A stretch of DNA of 64,000 bases from Bog-473 sp963783965 (GTDB taxonomy: Bacteria; Actinomycetota; Acidimicrobiia; Acidimicrobiales; RAAP-2). A program made the position numbers and the translations under genes. Positions 26,174 through 34,439 of the stretch are shown piece by piece. A model generated the notes under the pieces. That model saw only the letters and a program-made list of their open reading frames with translations. It was not told the origin of the DNA and ran no database searches. Every line of letters begins with the position of its first letter. The first letter of the stretch is position 1. The stretch is from contig CAWAPQ010000004.1 in the NCBI GenBank assembly GCA_963783965.1, positions 124,001-188,000 on the forward strand. The letters are read 5' to 3'.

Positions 26174-26974
26174 TCAGGCGGCGAGGGGGCGGCGACCCCA
26201 ACAGGAGATCATCGGCGGCTGGGCCAGGTCGAGCAGGCCGGCCGCCACGTTGGCCAGGTGCCGGTCGATCTCCTCCCCGGTGGCGATGCCGTGGTCGAGC
26301 AGCTCGGCGCGGATGAGGGTGATCGTCGCCGTCTCGAGGGCGTTGCAGGCGGGATCGCTCACCGGGAAGGCGGCGTCGGCCCCCACCTGGGCCAGCCCGA
26401 CGGCGCGGAGGCGGCGCGGCAGGGAGCGCCCGTAGGCCAGGTCGACCCCGCGTTCGGCCAGCAGGGCGCGAAAGCCACGGCGGATGCGGTTGGCCAGCTC
26501 TTCGGCCGGTCCGATCTCCTCCAGGCAGCTCAGGGGCTGCAGGGCCGGGTCGGCGTCCTCCACCAACAGGACCCCGCCGGGCCGGAGGGCGGCGGCCATG
26601 GCGGCCAGGGCGGTGTCGCGCTCCGGCACGTGCACCAGGACGAGGCGGGCATGGACGAGGTCGAACGGTCCGGACGGTGGCGGGTCGGCACCCACGTCGT
26701 GCTCGAGGACCTCGACGTTGGGGGCGACGGCCTCGCCGGCCCAGGACACGTTGATGTCGGAGGCGAGGACGTGGCCGCCGGGGCCGACCCGCTCGGAGAG
26801 GTGGTCGACCACCGAGGTCCCGCCCGCCCCCACCTCCCAGCAGCGCCAGCCCGGAGCCAGGCCCAGGCCGTCGAGATGCCGGAACGTGGCGGGATCGAAC
26901 AGGGTGGTGAAGGCGGTGAAGCGGTCCATCGCCTCCGGGGCGTCGTTCGAGAGCAGGTACCGCCCTGTCGTCAC
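26174..26974 (-). CDS. Class I SAM-dependent methyltransferase
   Basis: 266 aa cytoplasmic enzyme. The SAM-binding motif I reads CWEVGAGGTSVVDHLSERV, the acidic residue at the end of strand two is in VLASDINV, and LVHARLVLVHVPER with RPGGVLLVEDADP gives the later motifs. FTTLFDPATFRHLDGLGL near the start is typical of a branch found next to antibiotic or lipid genes. Substrate unknown. The GTG at 26974 is 13 bases after the stop of the patatin gene, so the small membrane protein, patatin and methyltransferase genes form one unit. About 60 bases separate it from lhr. Confidence 0.86.
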   Translation of the reverse strand: MTTGRYLLSNDAPEAMDRFTAFTTLFDPATFRHLDGLGLAPGWRCWEVGAGGTSVVDHLSERVGPGGHVLASDINVSWAGEAVAPNVEVLEHDVGADPPPSGPFDLVHARLVLVHVPERDTALAAMAAALRPGGVLLVEDADPALQPLSCLEEIGPAEELANRIRRGFRALLAERGVDLAYGRSLPRRLRAVGLAQVGADAAFPVSDPACNALETATITLIRAELLDHGIATGEEIDRHLANVAAGLLDLAQPPMISCWGRRPLAA

Positions 26975-26987
26975 GATGTGTCCGTGG

Positions 26988-27944
26988 TCATGGCACCGGC
27001 GTGCTGGCCGCGGTCAATTCGTGCGGGGTGCCCACGGAACGATCGAGCACGTCGGCCACCTCGGCCCGCCCCTCGTCGATCAGGGTGGCCGTGGCGGAGA
27101 AGTCGCGGTACTCGCCCGAGGGCTCGCCGCCACCGCTGAAGACGACCACCTCGACGCCCGGCGGGAGCGACGCCAGCTCGCGGATGAACCGCGCGTGGAT
27201 GGCGACGAAGAAGGCCGTCAACTGCGCCTCGAGGGGGCGGCGCGGCGGGGGCGGGTGGTAGTGCAGCGGACCGCACAGCAGCACGTAGATGCGGTCGCAC
27301 CCCGCGGCGATCGCCCGGCTGATGGGCACGTTGTTGACCACGCCGCCGTCGACGAGCATGTCGCCGTCGATGATGACCGGCGGGAAGATGGACGGGATGG
27401 CCGAGGAGGCCAGGATGGCCTCGACGGCCGGGCCGTGGCCGATCCAGCGCTCGCGCCCGTCGGTCAGCGACGTCGTGACCACCTCAATGGGGATGGTGGC
27501 GTCCTCGAGGTTCTCGTAGTCGATCCCGGCCTGAATGATCGCCCGCAGCCCGGTGTTGGCGTGCACGGACAGCCGCTTCTGCAAGAAGGCCCACGGGCCA
27601 TCGAGCGGGCCCCGGGGGAAGATGTCGGTGCCCTTGACCGCACGCCAGATGTCGGCCATCCGCTCGGCGTTCTCCAGCGTGGGTTGCCCGGCGTAGGACG
27701 CGCCGTTGATGGCACCGACCGAGGCGCCGAACACTCGATCGGCCCGGATGTCGCGCCGGATGAGCTCCTGGAGCATCCCCACCTGGACGGCGCCCCGGCT
27801 GCCGCCGCCGGCGAGGACGAAGGCCGTGCGCTCCGGTTCCCGGTGCGCGCCGTTCGAGAGGTGGCGGCGCTGCGCCCAACGCGCCCGCACGCGGTCCGTG
27901 AACGAGGGCGGCGGCGCGCCGGCGAAGTGGTTGGCGTCGGTCAT
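26988..27944 (-). CDS. Patatin-like phospholipase
   Basis: 318 aa serine lipid acyl hydrolase with a Ser-Asp dyad. The oxyanion motif is GGGSRGAVQVG, the nucleophile motif is GASVGAING (GxSxG) and the Asp motif is VDGGVVNNVPI (DGG). The N-terminal 35 residues are basic and Pro-rich. The order and spacing fit the RssA/NTE bacterial branch. It should release fatty acids from phospholipids or lysolipids at the membrane face. ATG 27944 overlaps the stop of the upstream small membrane protein as ATGA, giving tight coupling. Confidence 0.9.
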   Translation of the reverse strand: MTDANHFAGAPPPSFTDRVRARWAQRRHLSNGAHREPERTAFVLAGGGSRGAVQVGMLQELIRRDIRADRVFGASVGAINGASYAGQPTLENAERMADIWRAVKGTDIFPRGPLDGPWAFLQKRLSVHANTGLRAIIQAGIDYENLEDATIPIEVVTTSLTDGRERWIGHGPAVEAILASSAIPSIFPPVIIDGDMLVDGGVVNNVPISRAIAAGCDRIYVLLCGPLHYHPPPPRRPLEAQLTAFFVAIHARFIRELASLPPGVEVVVFSGGGEPSGEYRDFSATATLIDEGRAEVADVLDRSVGTPHELTAASTPVP

Positions 27945-28144
27945 GACGCGCCGGGCGGCGGGTCCGACGGGCCCTGGAGGCGGGCCTCCTGTCGGGCCCG
28001 CCACGCCTTCCGCCCGGCCACGTCGTGGCGCACGGCCCACAGGATGACGATCACGACGAGGGTGAGCATGGCCACCACGAAGATCCCGAAGATCACGAAG
28101 AAGGCGGTGTTGCCGGCCGACGCCAGCAGGAGGGCGGTTGCCAT
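27941..28144 (-). CDS. Small single-span membrane protein
   Basis: 67 aa. A short N-terminal stretch leads into one long hydrophobic helix (FFVIFGIFVVAMLTLVVIVIL), followed by a basic cytoplasmic tail WAVRHDVAGRKAWRARQEAR. No family recognised. It is translationally coupled to the patatin gene through an ATGA overlap, so it may recruit or regulate the phospholipase at the membrane. The ATG at 28144 is the first in-frame start that places the helix fully inside the protein. Confidence 0.6.
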   Translation of the reverse strand: MATALLLASAGNTAFFVIFGIFVVAMLTLVVIVILWAVRHDVAGRKAWRARQEARLQGPSDPPPGAS

Positions 28145-28193
28145 GTCCGTCTCAGGGTAGAGGAGTGTCACACCCCGTGGGCACACTGCACCG

Positions 28194-29072
28194 ATGGTCC
28201 TCGTCGTCCCCCGTCCCCTGCTCCGGCCGGCCCCCGCGGGTGACGTGCCGGCGGATCGTGGCACGGGGGACGAGGTCCTGGCACTCCTGCGCGGTGACGC
28301 CGCCACCCGGCCCTGCTTCGACCCCGGGCTGGCCGGCGGGTTACGGGCCTGGCTCGAGGACGCCGCCTACGACGTCGTGGCGGCGCGGGGCGACCACGCG
28401 CCACCGCTCTTCCTCGGACCGCGCCAGTTGCTCGACTTCTACGAGGACCAGAGTGGCGCCGGCGCCGGGGTCGGGGCGGGGGCCGCGGCGGGGGCCGCGG
28501 CGGATCGGCTCCTGCTGTCACGTTTGGTGCGGGCGCTCCTGCGCCAGCTCGTGCACACAGGAGAGATCGACAACCCGTTGGCCGACGCGCTCGATGCGTT
28601 GCGCGCATGCGGAGACGATGCCGACGTGCGGCAGATCGAGTCACTGCCCGAAGCGGCACGGGCCGGCCTGGCGGAGACGCTGGTGCTGCACGCCCGGAAC
28701 CTGAGCGGGCTCGTCCCGCGCTTCGCCCCCGGTTGGATGCCGCGTACCAACGACCGCGTCGCCATCCCGCTGGCCGGCGGCAGGATCGTGCTGCACGGCA
28801 TGTTCGACCTCGTGGTCGGGCTACCCCAACGGCGCACCGCGTCGCTCTGCGCGCTCGGATTGTCCAGTGGCGGTCCGTGGGCCGCGGCGAGGCGTTCGCT
28901 GCACTACCTGTCGCTGCTCGAGACACTCCGGTCCGGCGCTCCCCCGTTCCGGCTGGCGCTGTTGGAGTCGACATCCGGCCGCTACGGCGTGGAGGACGTG
29001 CGCGAAGAGCATCTCCGGGCCATCGCCTCGCACATTGCCGCCTGGCTTTCGCAGGCAACGGCACATGGATAA
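28194..29072 (+). CDS. Unknown protein, possibly a degenerate PD-(D/E)XK-type fold
   Basis: 292 aa, not recognised by name. Early residues LLRGDAATRPCFDPGLAGGLRAWLED are followed by an Ala/Gly-only linker (about 86-105), then a helical region, then RIVLHGMFDLVVGLPQRRTASLCAL and SLHYLSLLETLRSGAPPFRLALL. The last blocks mimic the strand-Asp-strand-helix layout of RecB/AddB-type PD-(D/E)XK nucleases, but the expected D/E-x-K after the Asp is absent, so it may be inactive. It overlaps the next gene by eight bases (ATG 29065 before the stop at 29072), implying coupled translation and a shared function. It is divergent from the small membrane protein gene by about 50 bases. Confidence 0.6.
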   Translation: MVLVVPRPLLRPAPAGDVPADRGTGDEVLALLRGDAATRPCFDPGLAGGLRAWLEDAAYDVVAARGDHAPPLFLGPRQLLDFYEDQSGAGAGVGAGAAAGAAADRLLLSRLVRALLRQLVHTGEIDNPLADALDALRACGDDADVRQIESLPEAARAGLAETLVLHARNLSGLVPRFAPGWMPRTNDRVAIPLAGGRIVLHGMFDLVVGLPQRRTASLCALGLSSGGPWAAARRSLHYLSLLETLRSGAPPFRLALLESTSGRYGVEDVREEHLRAIASHIAAWLSQATAHG

Positions 29073-29877
29073 CCGGCTCATGGACGCGCTGGTGGAGCCC
29101 GTCCCCGTCGTCGACCCCGTCGCGTGGGGTCGCGCCCTCGACGAGGCGAAGGCGAAGTTGGCCGGCCTGGCCGTCCGGCGAGCCGGGGCGACCCGGTTCC
29201 GCGTGACCGACCACGAGGTGCGCACCGCCCTCTCCGCTCATGACGACGCCGACGATCCGGGCCACGCCGACGCGTTCGCCTGGTCCGCCCGGACGGCTCG
29301 GCGATCCATCGGGGTAACAGCGGTGCGCCTCCTGGTCGGGGGGACGGCACGGACGCCGCTCGAGGCGGTTCGGTACCGGTTGGCCGAGTCCTCCCGCTGG
29401 GTGCGCGAGGGCAGCTCCTCGGCCACCCAGCTCGACCGTTGGGTGGACGGCCTCTCGCCGGCCGGCCGCGCCGCCGTCGGCGCGGAGGCCGTGACCTGGG
29501 CCACCCGCCTGTGGTGTGCCCTCGACTGGTCCTCGTTCGCCTCCGCCCCGGTCATCGGCCGGGACCACTGGTGGGACAGCCCCCATTCCGCGCTGCTCGC
29601 GCTGCGGGGACGGGCCGACGTGCGCACCCCCGTCGCGCACCTCGTGGTCCTGTCGGGGCCGCGTCGCAGCTCGGTGCGCGCCGAGCTCGCTCTCGTGACC
29701 CTCGTGGAGTCTCTCCGCCTGCGGGGGGGCGAAGCCCCCGGCCGCATCGTCGGCTGGTGGCCGGACTCGTGCCACCTGGTCCGGGTCGAGCCCGAACCGG
29801 CCGCCGTCACCCTGGGGGCGGAGGCGGTGGAGCTGGCGCTGGGCGGCGGCGGAATGTCGCTGCGGTCAGCTGCTTAA
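29065..29877 (+). CDS. Unknown protein, partner of the preceding gene
   Basis: 270 aa, not recognised by name. It begins MDNRLMDALVEPVPV, has a central helical part with WATRLWCALDWSSF, and ends with ALRGRADVRTPVAHLVVLSG and ELALVTLVESLRLRGGEAPGR, again a strand-strand-helix layout like the core of PD-(D/E)XK nucleases without an obvious catalytic Lys. No signal peptide or membrane helix. The eight-base overlap with the upstream gene suggests a heteromeric pair. typA starts 36 bases later and could be cotranscribed. ATG 29080 is an alternative start. Confidence 0.6.
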   Translation: MDNRLMDALVEPVPVVDPVAWGRALDEAKAKLAGLAVRRAGATRFRVTDHEVRTALSAHDDADDPGHADAFAWSARTARRSIGVTAVRLLVGGTARTPLEAVRYRLAESSRWVREGSSSATQLDRWVDGLSPAGRAAVGAEAVTWATRLWCALDWSSFASAPVIGRDHWWDSPHSALLALRGRADVRTPVAHLVVLSGPRRSSVRAELALVTLVESLRLRGGEAPGRIVGWWPDSCHLVRVEPEPAAVTLGAEAVELALGGGGMSLRSAA

Positions 29878-29913
29878 GGGACACCGCCCAGGTCATCTAT
29901 CGTTGGTCCCCCC

Positions 29914-31761
29914 ATGGAGACCCGCGACGACATCAGGAACGTGGCCATCGTGGCGCACGTCGACCACGGCAAGACGACCCTGGTCGACGCCCTTCTGCGC
30001 CAGACCGGCGCCTTCGGCGCGCACGAGGAGCTCACCGACCGGGTGATGGACTCCGGCGACCTGGAGCGCGAGAAGGGCATCACCATCCTGGCCAAGAACA
30101 CGGCCGTGCGCTGGGGCGGCGTCAAAATGAACATCGTCGACACGCCGGGCCACGCCGACTTCGGGGGCGAGGTCGAGCGGGGTCTGACCATGGTCGACGG
30201 CGTCCTCCTCCTGGTCGATGCCTCGGAGGGGCCCTTGCCCCAGACCCGGTTCGTCCTGCGCAAGACCCTGGAGGCCCGGCTCCCCGTCGTGCTCGTGATC
30301 AACAAGGTCGACCGGGCCGATGCCCGCATCGCCGAGGTCGTGCACCAGGTCGAGGAGCTGTTCCTCGACCTCGATGCCGACGAGCACCAGATCGACTTCC
30401 CGATCCTCTACGCCAACGCCCGGGCGGGCTGGGTCAGCACGGAGGCCGACGTGGAGGGCGTGAACGTCGAACCCCTGTTCAAGGCCATCATTGAGCACGT
30501 CCCGGCCCCGTCCTTCGATCCCGACGCCGGGACGCAGGCCCTCGTCTGCAACCTCTCCGCCTCCCCCTACGTGGGCCGGCTCGCCATCTGCCGGGTCCAC
30601 AACGGCACCCTGACGAAGGGCAGCCCGGTGGCGTGGTGCCGCCTCGACGGCACCGTCGAGAAGGTCAAGATCACCGAGCTCTACGTGACCGAGGCGCTGG
30701 ACCAGGTGCCGGCGGAGTCGGCCGGCCCGGGCGAGATCGTCTCGGTGGCGGGCCTGGCGGAGGTCACCATCGGCGAGACGTTGGCCGATCCCGACCGGCC
30801 GGTCGCGCTGCCGGCCATCACCGTCGACGAGCCGAGCCTGGCCATGACCATCGGCATCAACACGTCCCCGCTCTCGGGAGCGGACGGCACGAAGCTGACC
30901 GCCCGCCTGCTCAAGGCCCGGCTGGACGCCGAGTTGGTGGGCAACGTGGCCATCAGGGTGACGACGACCGAGCGCCCCGACATGTGGGAGGTGCTCGGCC
31001 GGGGCGAGCTCCAGCTGGCCGTGCTGGTCGAGACGATGCGGCGCGAGGGCTTCGAGCTCACGGTGGGCAAACCCCAGGTCGTCACGCGGGAGATCGACGG
31101 CAAGGTGTACGAGCCGGTGGAGCGGGTGAGTATCGACGTGCCCGACGAGTATCTCGGCGTCGTCACCCAGCTGCTGGCGCTGCGCAAGGGCACCATGTCC
31201 GAAATGGTCAACCACGGAACGGGCTGGGTGCGCTTCGATTACCGGGTGCCCGCCCGCGGCCTCATCGGGTTCCGCACCGAGTTCCTGACCGAGACACGGG
31301 GGACGGGCATCCTGCACCACGTGTTCGACGGTTGGGAGCCCTGGCACGGGGACCTGCGGACCAGGCGCAACGGCTCCATGGTGGCCGACCGGCGGGGCGT
31401 CTCGACCACCTTCGCCCTCATGAACCTGCAGGAACGGGGGACGCTGATCATCGGGCCGGCCGAAGAGGTCTACGAGGGCATGATCGTGGGCGAGAACGCC
31501 CGGGCCGACGAAATGGACGTCAACCCGACCAAGGAGAAGAAGCTCAACAACATCCGGTCGGCCACCGCGGAGGACTTCGAGCGCCTCACGCCCGCCATGA
31601 ACTTCACGCTGGAGCACGCCCTGGAGTTCATCAGCGAGGACGAGTGTGTCGAGGTCACACCGAAGGCGGTGCGGTTGCGCAAGGTGTTGCTCGACCAGGC
31701 CACGCGCGGGCGGCTGCGCAGCCGGGCCCGGGACGCGGCGCTGCGCGAGCAGTCACACTAG
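29914..31761 (+). CDS. typA: Ribosome-associated translational GTPase TypA/BipA
   Basis: 615 aa, usual length. G1 AHVDHGKTTLVDALLRQ, switch I EREKGITILAKNTA, G3 DTPGHADFGGEVER, G4 NKVD and the beta-barrel domain II are all present. The C-terminal TypA-specific region has RGLIGFRTEFLTETRGTG and MDVNPTKEKKLNNIRS. TypA binds the ribosome and is needed for subunit assembly and growth under cold or stress. The start METRDDIRNVAIVAHVDHGK fits the family. Confidence 0.96.
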   Translation: METRDDIRNVAIVAHVDHGKTTLVDALLRQTGAFGAHEELTDRVMDSGDLEREKGITILAKNTAVRWGGVKMNIVDTPGHADFGGEVERGLTMVDGVLLLVDASEGPLPQTRFVLRKTLEARLPVVLVINKVDRADARIAEVVHQVEELFLDLDADEHQIDFPILYANARAGWVSTEADVEGVNVEPLFKAIIEHVPAPSFDPDAGTQALVCNLSASPYVGRLAICRVHNGTLTKGSPVAWCRLDGTVEKVKITELYVTEALDQVPAESAGPGEIVSVAGLAEVTIGETLADPDRPVALPAITVDEPSLAMTIGINTSPLSGADGTKLTARLLKARLDAELVGNVAIRVTTTERPDMWEVLGRGELQLAVLVETMRREGFELTVGKPQVVTREIDGKVYEPVERVSIDVPDEYLGVVTQLLALRKGTMSEMVNHGTGWVRFDYRVPARGLIGFRTEFLTETRGTGILHHVFDGWEPWHGDLRTRRNGSMVADRRGVSTTFALMNLQERGTLIIGPAEEVYEGMIVGENARADEMDVNPTKEKKLNNIRSATAEDFERLTPAMNFTLEHALEFISEDECVEVTPKAVRLRKVLLDQATRGRLRSRARDAALREQSH

Positions 31762-31789
31762 GGAATCGGCGACACAAGGGGGGCGGGGC

Positions 31790-32239
31790 ATGGTCACCGC
31801 ACGGACCGAGGGCTTCGATCACATCACGATCGTGGTCACCGACCTGCACGAGGCGCGACGGTTCTTCGGGCTGCTCGGCTTCGAGGAGAGCATCGCAGTG
31901 GTGGCATCGGGCGAACGGGTGTCGGACTACATGGGCATCCCCGGCTGGGAGTCCGACCACGTGACCCTGGTGCTGAAGGGGGTCGACGTGCACCAGGAGA
32001 TTCAGCTGCTCTTCTTCCATCAGCCGCCCATAAAGGTGGACGGCGGCGCCGGCACCCTCGACCGTACGGGGTTCAACCACGTCTGCTTCCGGGTCAACGA
32101 CCTGAGCGCCATGCTCGGGCATTTGGCGGCGAACGGCATCACGCCACGGAACGAGGTCCTCGACTACCACGATCGCAAGCTGGTCTTCCTCGACGGACCG
32201 GGTGTGGTCGTCGAGCTGGCCGAATGGGCCAGCGGGTGA
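31790..32239 (+). CDS. VOC family protein (glyoxalase/dioxygenase superfamily)
   Basis: 149 aa with two beta-alpha-beta-beta-beta modules: FDHITIVVTDLHEARRFFGLLGF at the start and FNHVCFRVNDLSAMLGHLAANG in the second half, ending VVVELAEW with the metal Glu position. Metal ligands are His (FDHITI) and Glu. The function could be a lyase, isomerase or ring-cleavage-like enzyme and cannot be assigned. A GGGGCGGGG purine run precedes ATG 31790, 28 bases after typA. Confidence 0.85.
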   Translation: MVTARTEGFDHITIVVTDLHEARRFFGLLGFEESIAVVASGERVSDYMGIPGWESDHVTLVLKGVDVHQEIQLLFFHQPPIKVDGGAGTLDRTGFNHVCFRVNDLSAMLGHLAANGITPRNEVLDYHDRKLVFLDGPGVVVELAEWASG

Positions 32240-32277
32240 GCCGGCCGCCGAGACCCCTCACCTAACATGAGCCGCCT

Positions 32278-32362
32278 GGAGGGATGGCAGAGCGGACGAA
32301 TGCACAGCTCTTGAAAAGCTGCGAGGTGCAAGCCTCCGTGGGTTCAAATCCCACTCCCTCCG
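32278..32362 (+). tRNA. tRNA-Ser (anticodon UGA)
   Basis: Acceptor stem GGAGGGA (32278-32284) pairs with TCCCTCC (32355-32361), discriminator G at 32362. Anticodon stem CAGCT/AGCTG encloses the loop CTTGAAA with anticodon TGA at 32312-32314. A long variable arm (GAGGTGCAAGCCTC) and T-arm GGGTTCAAATCCC follow, giving the class II layout of tRNA-Ser. CCA is not encoded. It reads UCA and, by wobble, other UCN serine codons. Confidence 0.96.
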
Positions 32363-32486
32363 CTTTTGTGATGTCGCGGGACATCGGAGACCGGAATCTC
32401 ACCAACCGCACAACAGCATCTCCACCTGCTGCAATTTGTGACGACACCAGTGGTGGACTTGTGGGTACCGAGAGAAGGGCGGACTG

Positions 32487-33299
32487 ATGGCGGCGACGAA
32501 CCCAACCGGGAAGGCGATCCTTCGGGCATCGCTACAGCTGTTCCGGCAGGACCGGCAGATGATCTGGCTGCCGGTCATGGCGACCATCACCGCCGTCATC
32601 GCCTTCGCCATCATCGCCTTGCCGGTGGGGCTGGCCTTCGGCCGCAACGGGATCGGCATCATTGTCGCTCTGGCTTGCGGCTCCGTCGTGGCCACCGCAG
32701 CAACCGTGATCTTCAACGTGGCGCTCGTCTTCGCAGCCACCGACCGCATTGAGGGACGAACGCCCACCATCGGCGGGTCGCTGGCTCAGGCCTGGGGACG
32801 GCGGAACGTCATCTTCAGCTGGGCCATCCTGTCGGCCGTGGTGGGAACGGCCATCCGCATGCTGGAGCAACGGCTCGGCGTGGTGGGCCGCCTGATCGGC
32901 GTCGCCGGCGGCCTGGCCTGGGCGGTGGCGACGTTCCTCGTCATCCCCGTCCTCGCCTTCGAGAACGTCGGGCCGTTCGAGGCGATCAAGCGCTCCTCGT
33001 CCATCCTGAAGGCGCGGTTCGGCACGATCGCCCGGGGCGGCTTGCGGTTCGGGTTCCTCTTCCTCGGCCTGTCGCTCGGTGCACTGCTCGTGCTCGCCAT
33101 CGGTGTGGTCTGCATCGCCAAGGATGCCGACGTCATCGGGATCCCGATCGCCGTCATCGGGTTCGTCCTCCTCATCGGCGTCTCGATGTACGCACAGGCC
33201 GCCGGGATGTACATGCGGACGATCCTCTACCGGTTCGCCACGGACCAACCCATTCCCGACATCGGCGTCGACCCGCGCGGGGCCTTCGGCAGCCGCTAG
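32487..33299 (+). CDS. Integral membrane protein, DUF6159-like
   Basis: 270 aa with about six hydrophobic helices and short loops. It opens ILRASLQLFRQDRQMIWLPVM and has a central amphipathic segment IKRSSSILKARFGTIARGG. This layout of N-terminal SxxLFRxDrxMlwlPv followed by paired helices fits the DUF6159 membrane proteins of actinobacteria and archaea, whose function is unknown. AGAAGGGC upstream supports ATG 32487. It follows tRNA-Ser by about 125 bases in the same direction. Confidence 0.75.
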   Translation: MAATNPTGKAILRASLQLFRQDRQMIWLPVMATITAVIAFAIIALPVGLAFGRNGIGIIVALACGSVVATAATVIFNVALVFAATDRIEGRTPTIGGSLAQAWGRRNVIFSWAILSAVVGTAIRMLEQRLGVVGRLIGVAGGLAWAVATFLVIPVLAFENVGPFEAIKRSSSILKARFGTIARGGLRFGFLFLGLSLGALLVLAIGVVCIAKDADVIGIPIAVIGFVLLIGVSMYAQAAGMYMRTILYRFATDQPIPDIGVDPRGAFGSR

Positions 33300-33404
33300 C
33301 CCGGGCCGACGGAGGCGCCGACCGCGCGGCCGCCGAGGACGGGCACCAGCGGAGATCGTTGGTGCCGCCGGCACCGCCTCGGCCTCACGTCTCCGTCCGT
33401 CAGG

Positions 33405-33971
33405 TCAACTCGGCTGCGGGACGATGCGCATGTAGGGCTTCGGCTCCTTCCAGCTGCCGTACATCTCCTTGGCCTCTTCGTTGGAGACGGCGCCGGTGAT
33501 GACCACGTCCTCGCCCTGCTTCCAGTTGACCGGGGTGGCCACCCGGTGGTTCGCCGTGAGCTGAAGCGAGTCGATGACCCGGAGCACCTCGTCGAAGTTG
33601 CGGCCGGTCGTCATCGGGTAGACCAGGATCAGCTTGACCTTCTTGTCCGGGCCGATCACGAACACGTTGCGGACCGTCTGGTTGTCGGCCGGTGTGCGGT
33701 CCTTGGGGTCGCCCGACGTACTCGCCGGCAGCATCCCGTAGAGCTTGGAGACCGCGAAGTCGGTGTCACCGATCATCGGGTAGTTGGGGCGGGTGCCCTG
33801 GGTCTCCTCAATGTCATCGGCCCACTTCTCGTGGTTCTCCGTGCTGTCGACGGACAACCCGATGACCTTCACCCCGCGCTTGTCGAACTCGGGCTTGAGC
33901 TTCGCCATGTAGCCGAGCTCGGTGGTGCAGATGGGTGTGAAGTCCTTGGGGCGTACGGGTGTCCACTTCAC
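33405..33971 (-). CDS. 1-Cys peroxiredoxin (Prx6-type), N-terminally truncated
   Basis: 188 aa remain of a peroxidase that reduces hydrogen and organic peroxides. The catalytic block PKDFTPICTTELG is intact with the peroxidatic Cys, followed by LKPEFDKRGVKVIGLSVDS, ADDIEETQGTRPNYPMIGD and the C-terminal domain TANHRVATPVNWKQGEDV, PKPYMRIVPQ. Family members begin about 35 residues earlier with an APDF segment and a strand leading into FSHPxDFTP. Here homology starts abruptly at PKDF after GTG-KWTPVR. An in-frame TAG lies upstream of the GTG at 33971, so no longer start exists. The missing end abuts a TetR remnant whose own 5' end is also missing. The protein may be misfolded or inactive. Confidence 0.88.
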   Translation of the reverse strand: MKWTPVRPKDFTPICTTELGYMAKLKPEFDKRGVKVIGLSVDSTENHEKWADDIEETQGTRPNYPMIGDTDFAVSKLYGMLPASTSGDPKDRTPADNQTVRNVFVIGPDKKVKLILVYPMTTGRNFDEVLRVIDSLQLTANHRVATPVNWKQGEDVVITGAVSNEEAKEMYGSWKEPKPYMRIVPQPS

Positions 33972-33972
33972 C

Positions 33973-34314
33973 GTCGGCGTCTATCAACGATCGGTCCCGA
34001 TCCTCAGGGCGCTGCAGGAGGCCGCCGCCAGTGACGATGCGGCCCGCGCCCGGCTGGCCCAGTACGACGAGGATCGTCGGACCGTCACCGCGGCCGGCCT
34101 CGCGCTGATCCTCGGCGACGAGGCGCCGGAGGATGTCGTCGATGCCATCTGGGCCCTCGCCAGCCCCGAGGTCTACACCTATCTCACCGAAGGCAGGGGC
34201 TGGTCCCTGGCCGCGACCGAGGCCTGGCTGGTGGAGATGAGCAGCGCAACCATCGGGAGGTCCCGGGTGGCGCGCGGGCAACCCGGCAGGGACGCCGCAC
34301 GGTCGGAGGCCTGA
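33973..34314 (+). pseudogene. TetR/AcrR-type regulator remnant lacking the DNA-binding domain
   Basis: The open frame codes for about 113 residues resembling the C-terminal ligand domain of a TetR-family repressor: VYQRSVPILRALQEAAASDD, YDEDRRTVTAAGLALIL, VVDAIWALASPEVYTYLTE and RGWSLAATEAWLVEM. The helix-turn-helix region of about 80 residues that should precede it is absent: the sequence immediately to the left is the antisense strand of the truncated peroxiredoxin gene. An in-frame ATG at 33922 exists but lies inside that gene. I read it as a broken gene created by the same deletion that truncated the peroxiredoxin. Confidence 0.72.
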
Positions 34315-34439
34315 CCCGTTTCGCTCCGCACCACTCCGCCGGGAGGCCGTGAGGGGAAGCGGTAACCTCGCAGCGCTCCGGGGAGGAACGCCGTCAGGAT
34401 CTCGCCGGGGCTTGGTCCGACGATGCAGGGGGAGAGCGC

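Noticed and set aside
28468..28504. GC-rich run of GGGGCCGCGG units as a terminator or unstable repeat
   Set aside because: It is inside an open frame and codes for an Ala/Gly linker with no frame change.
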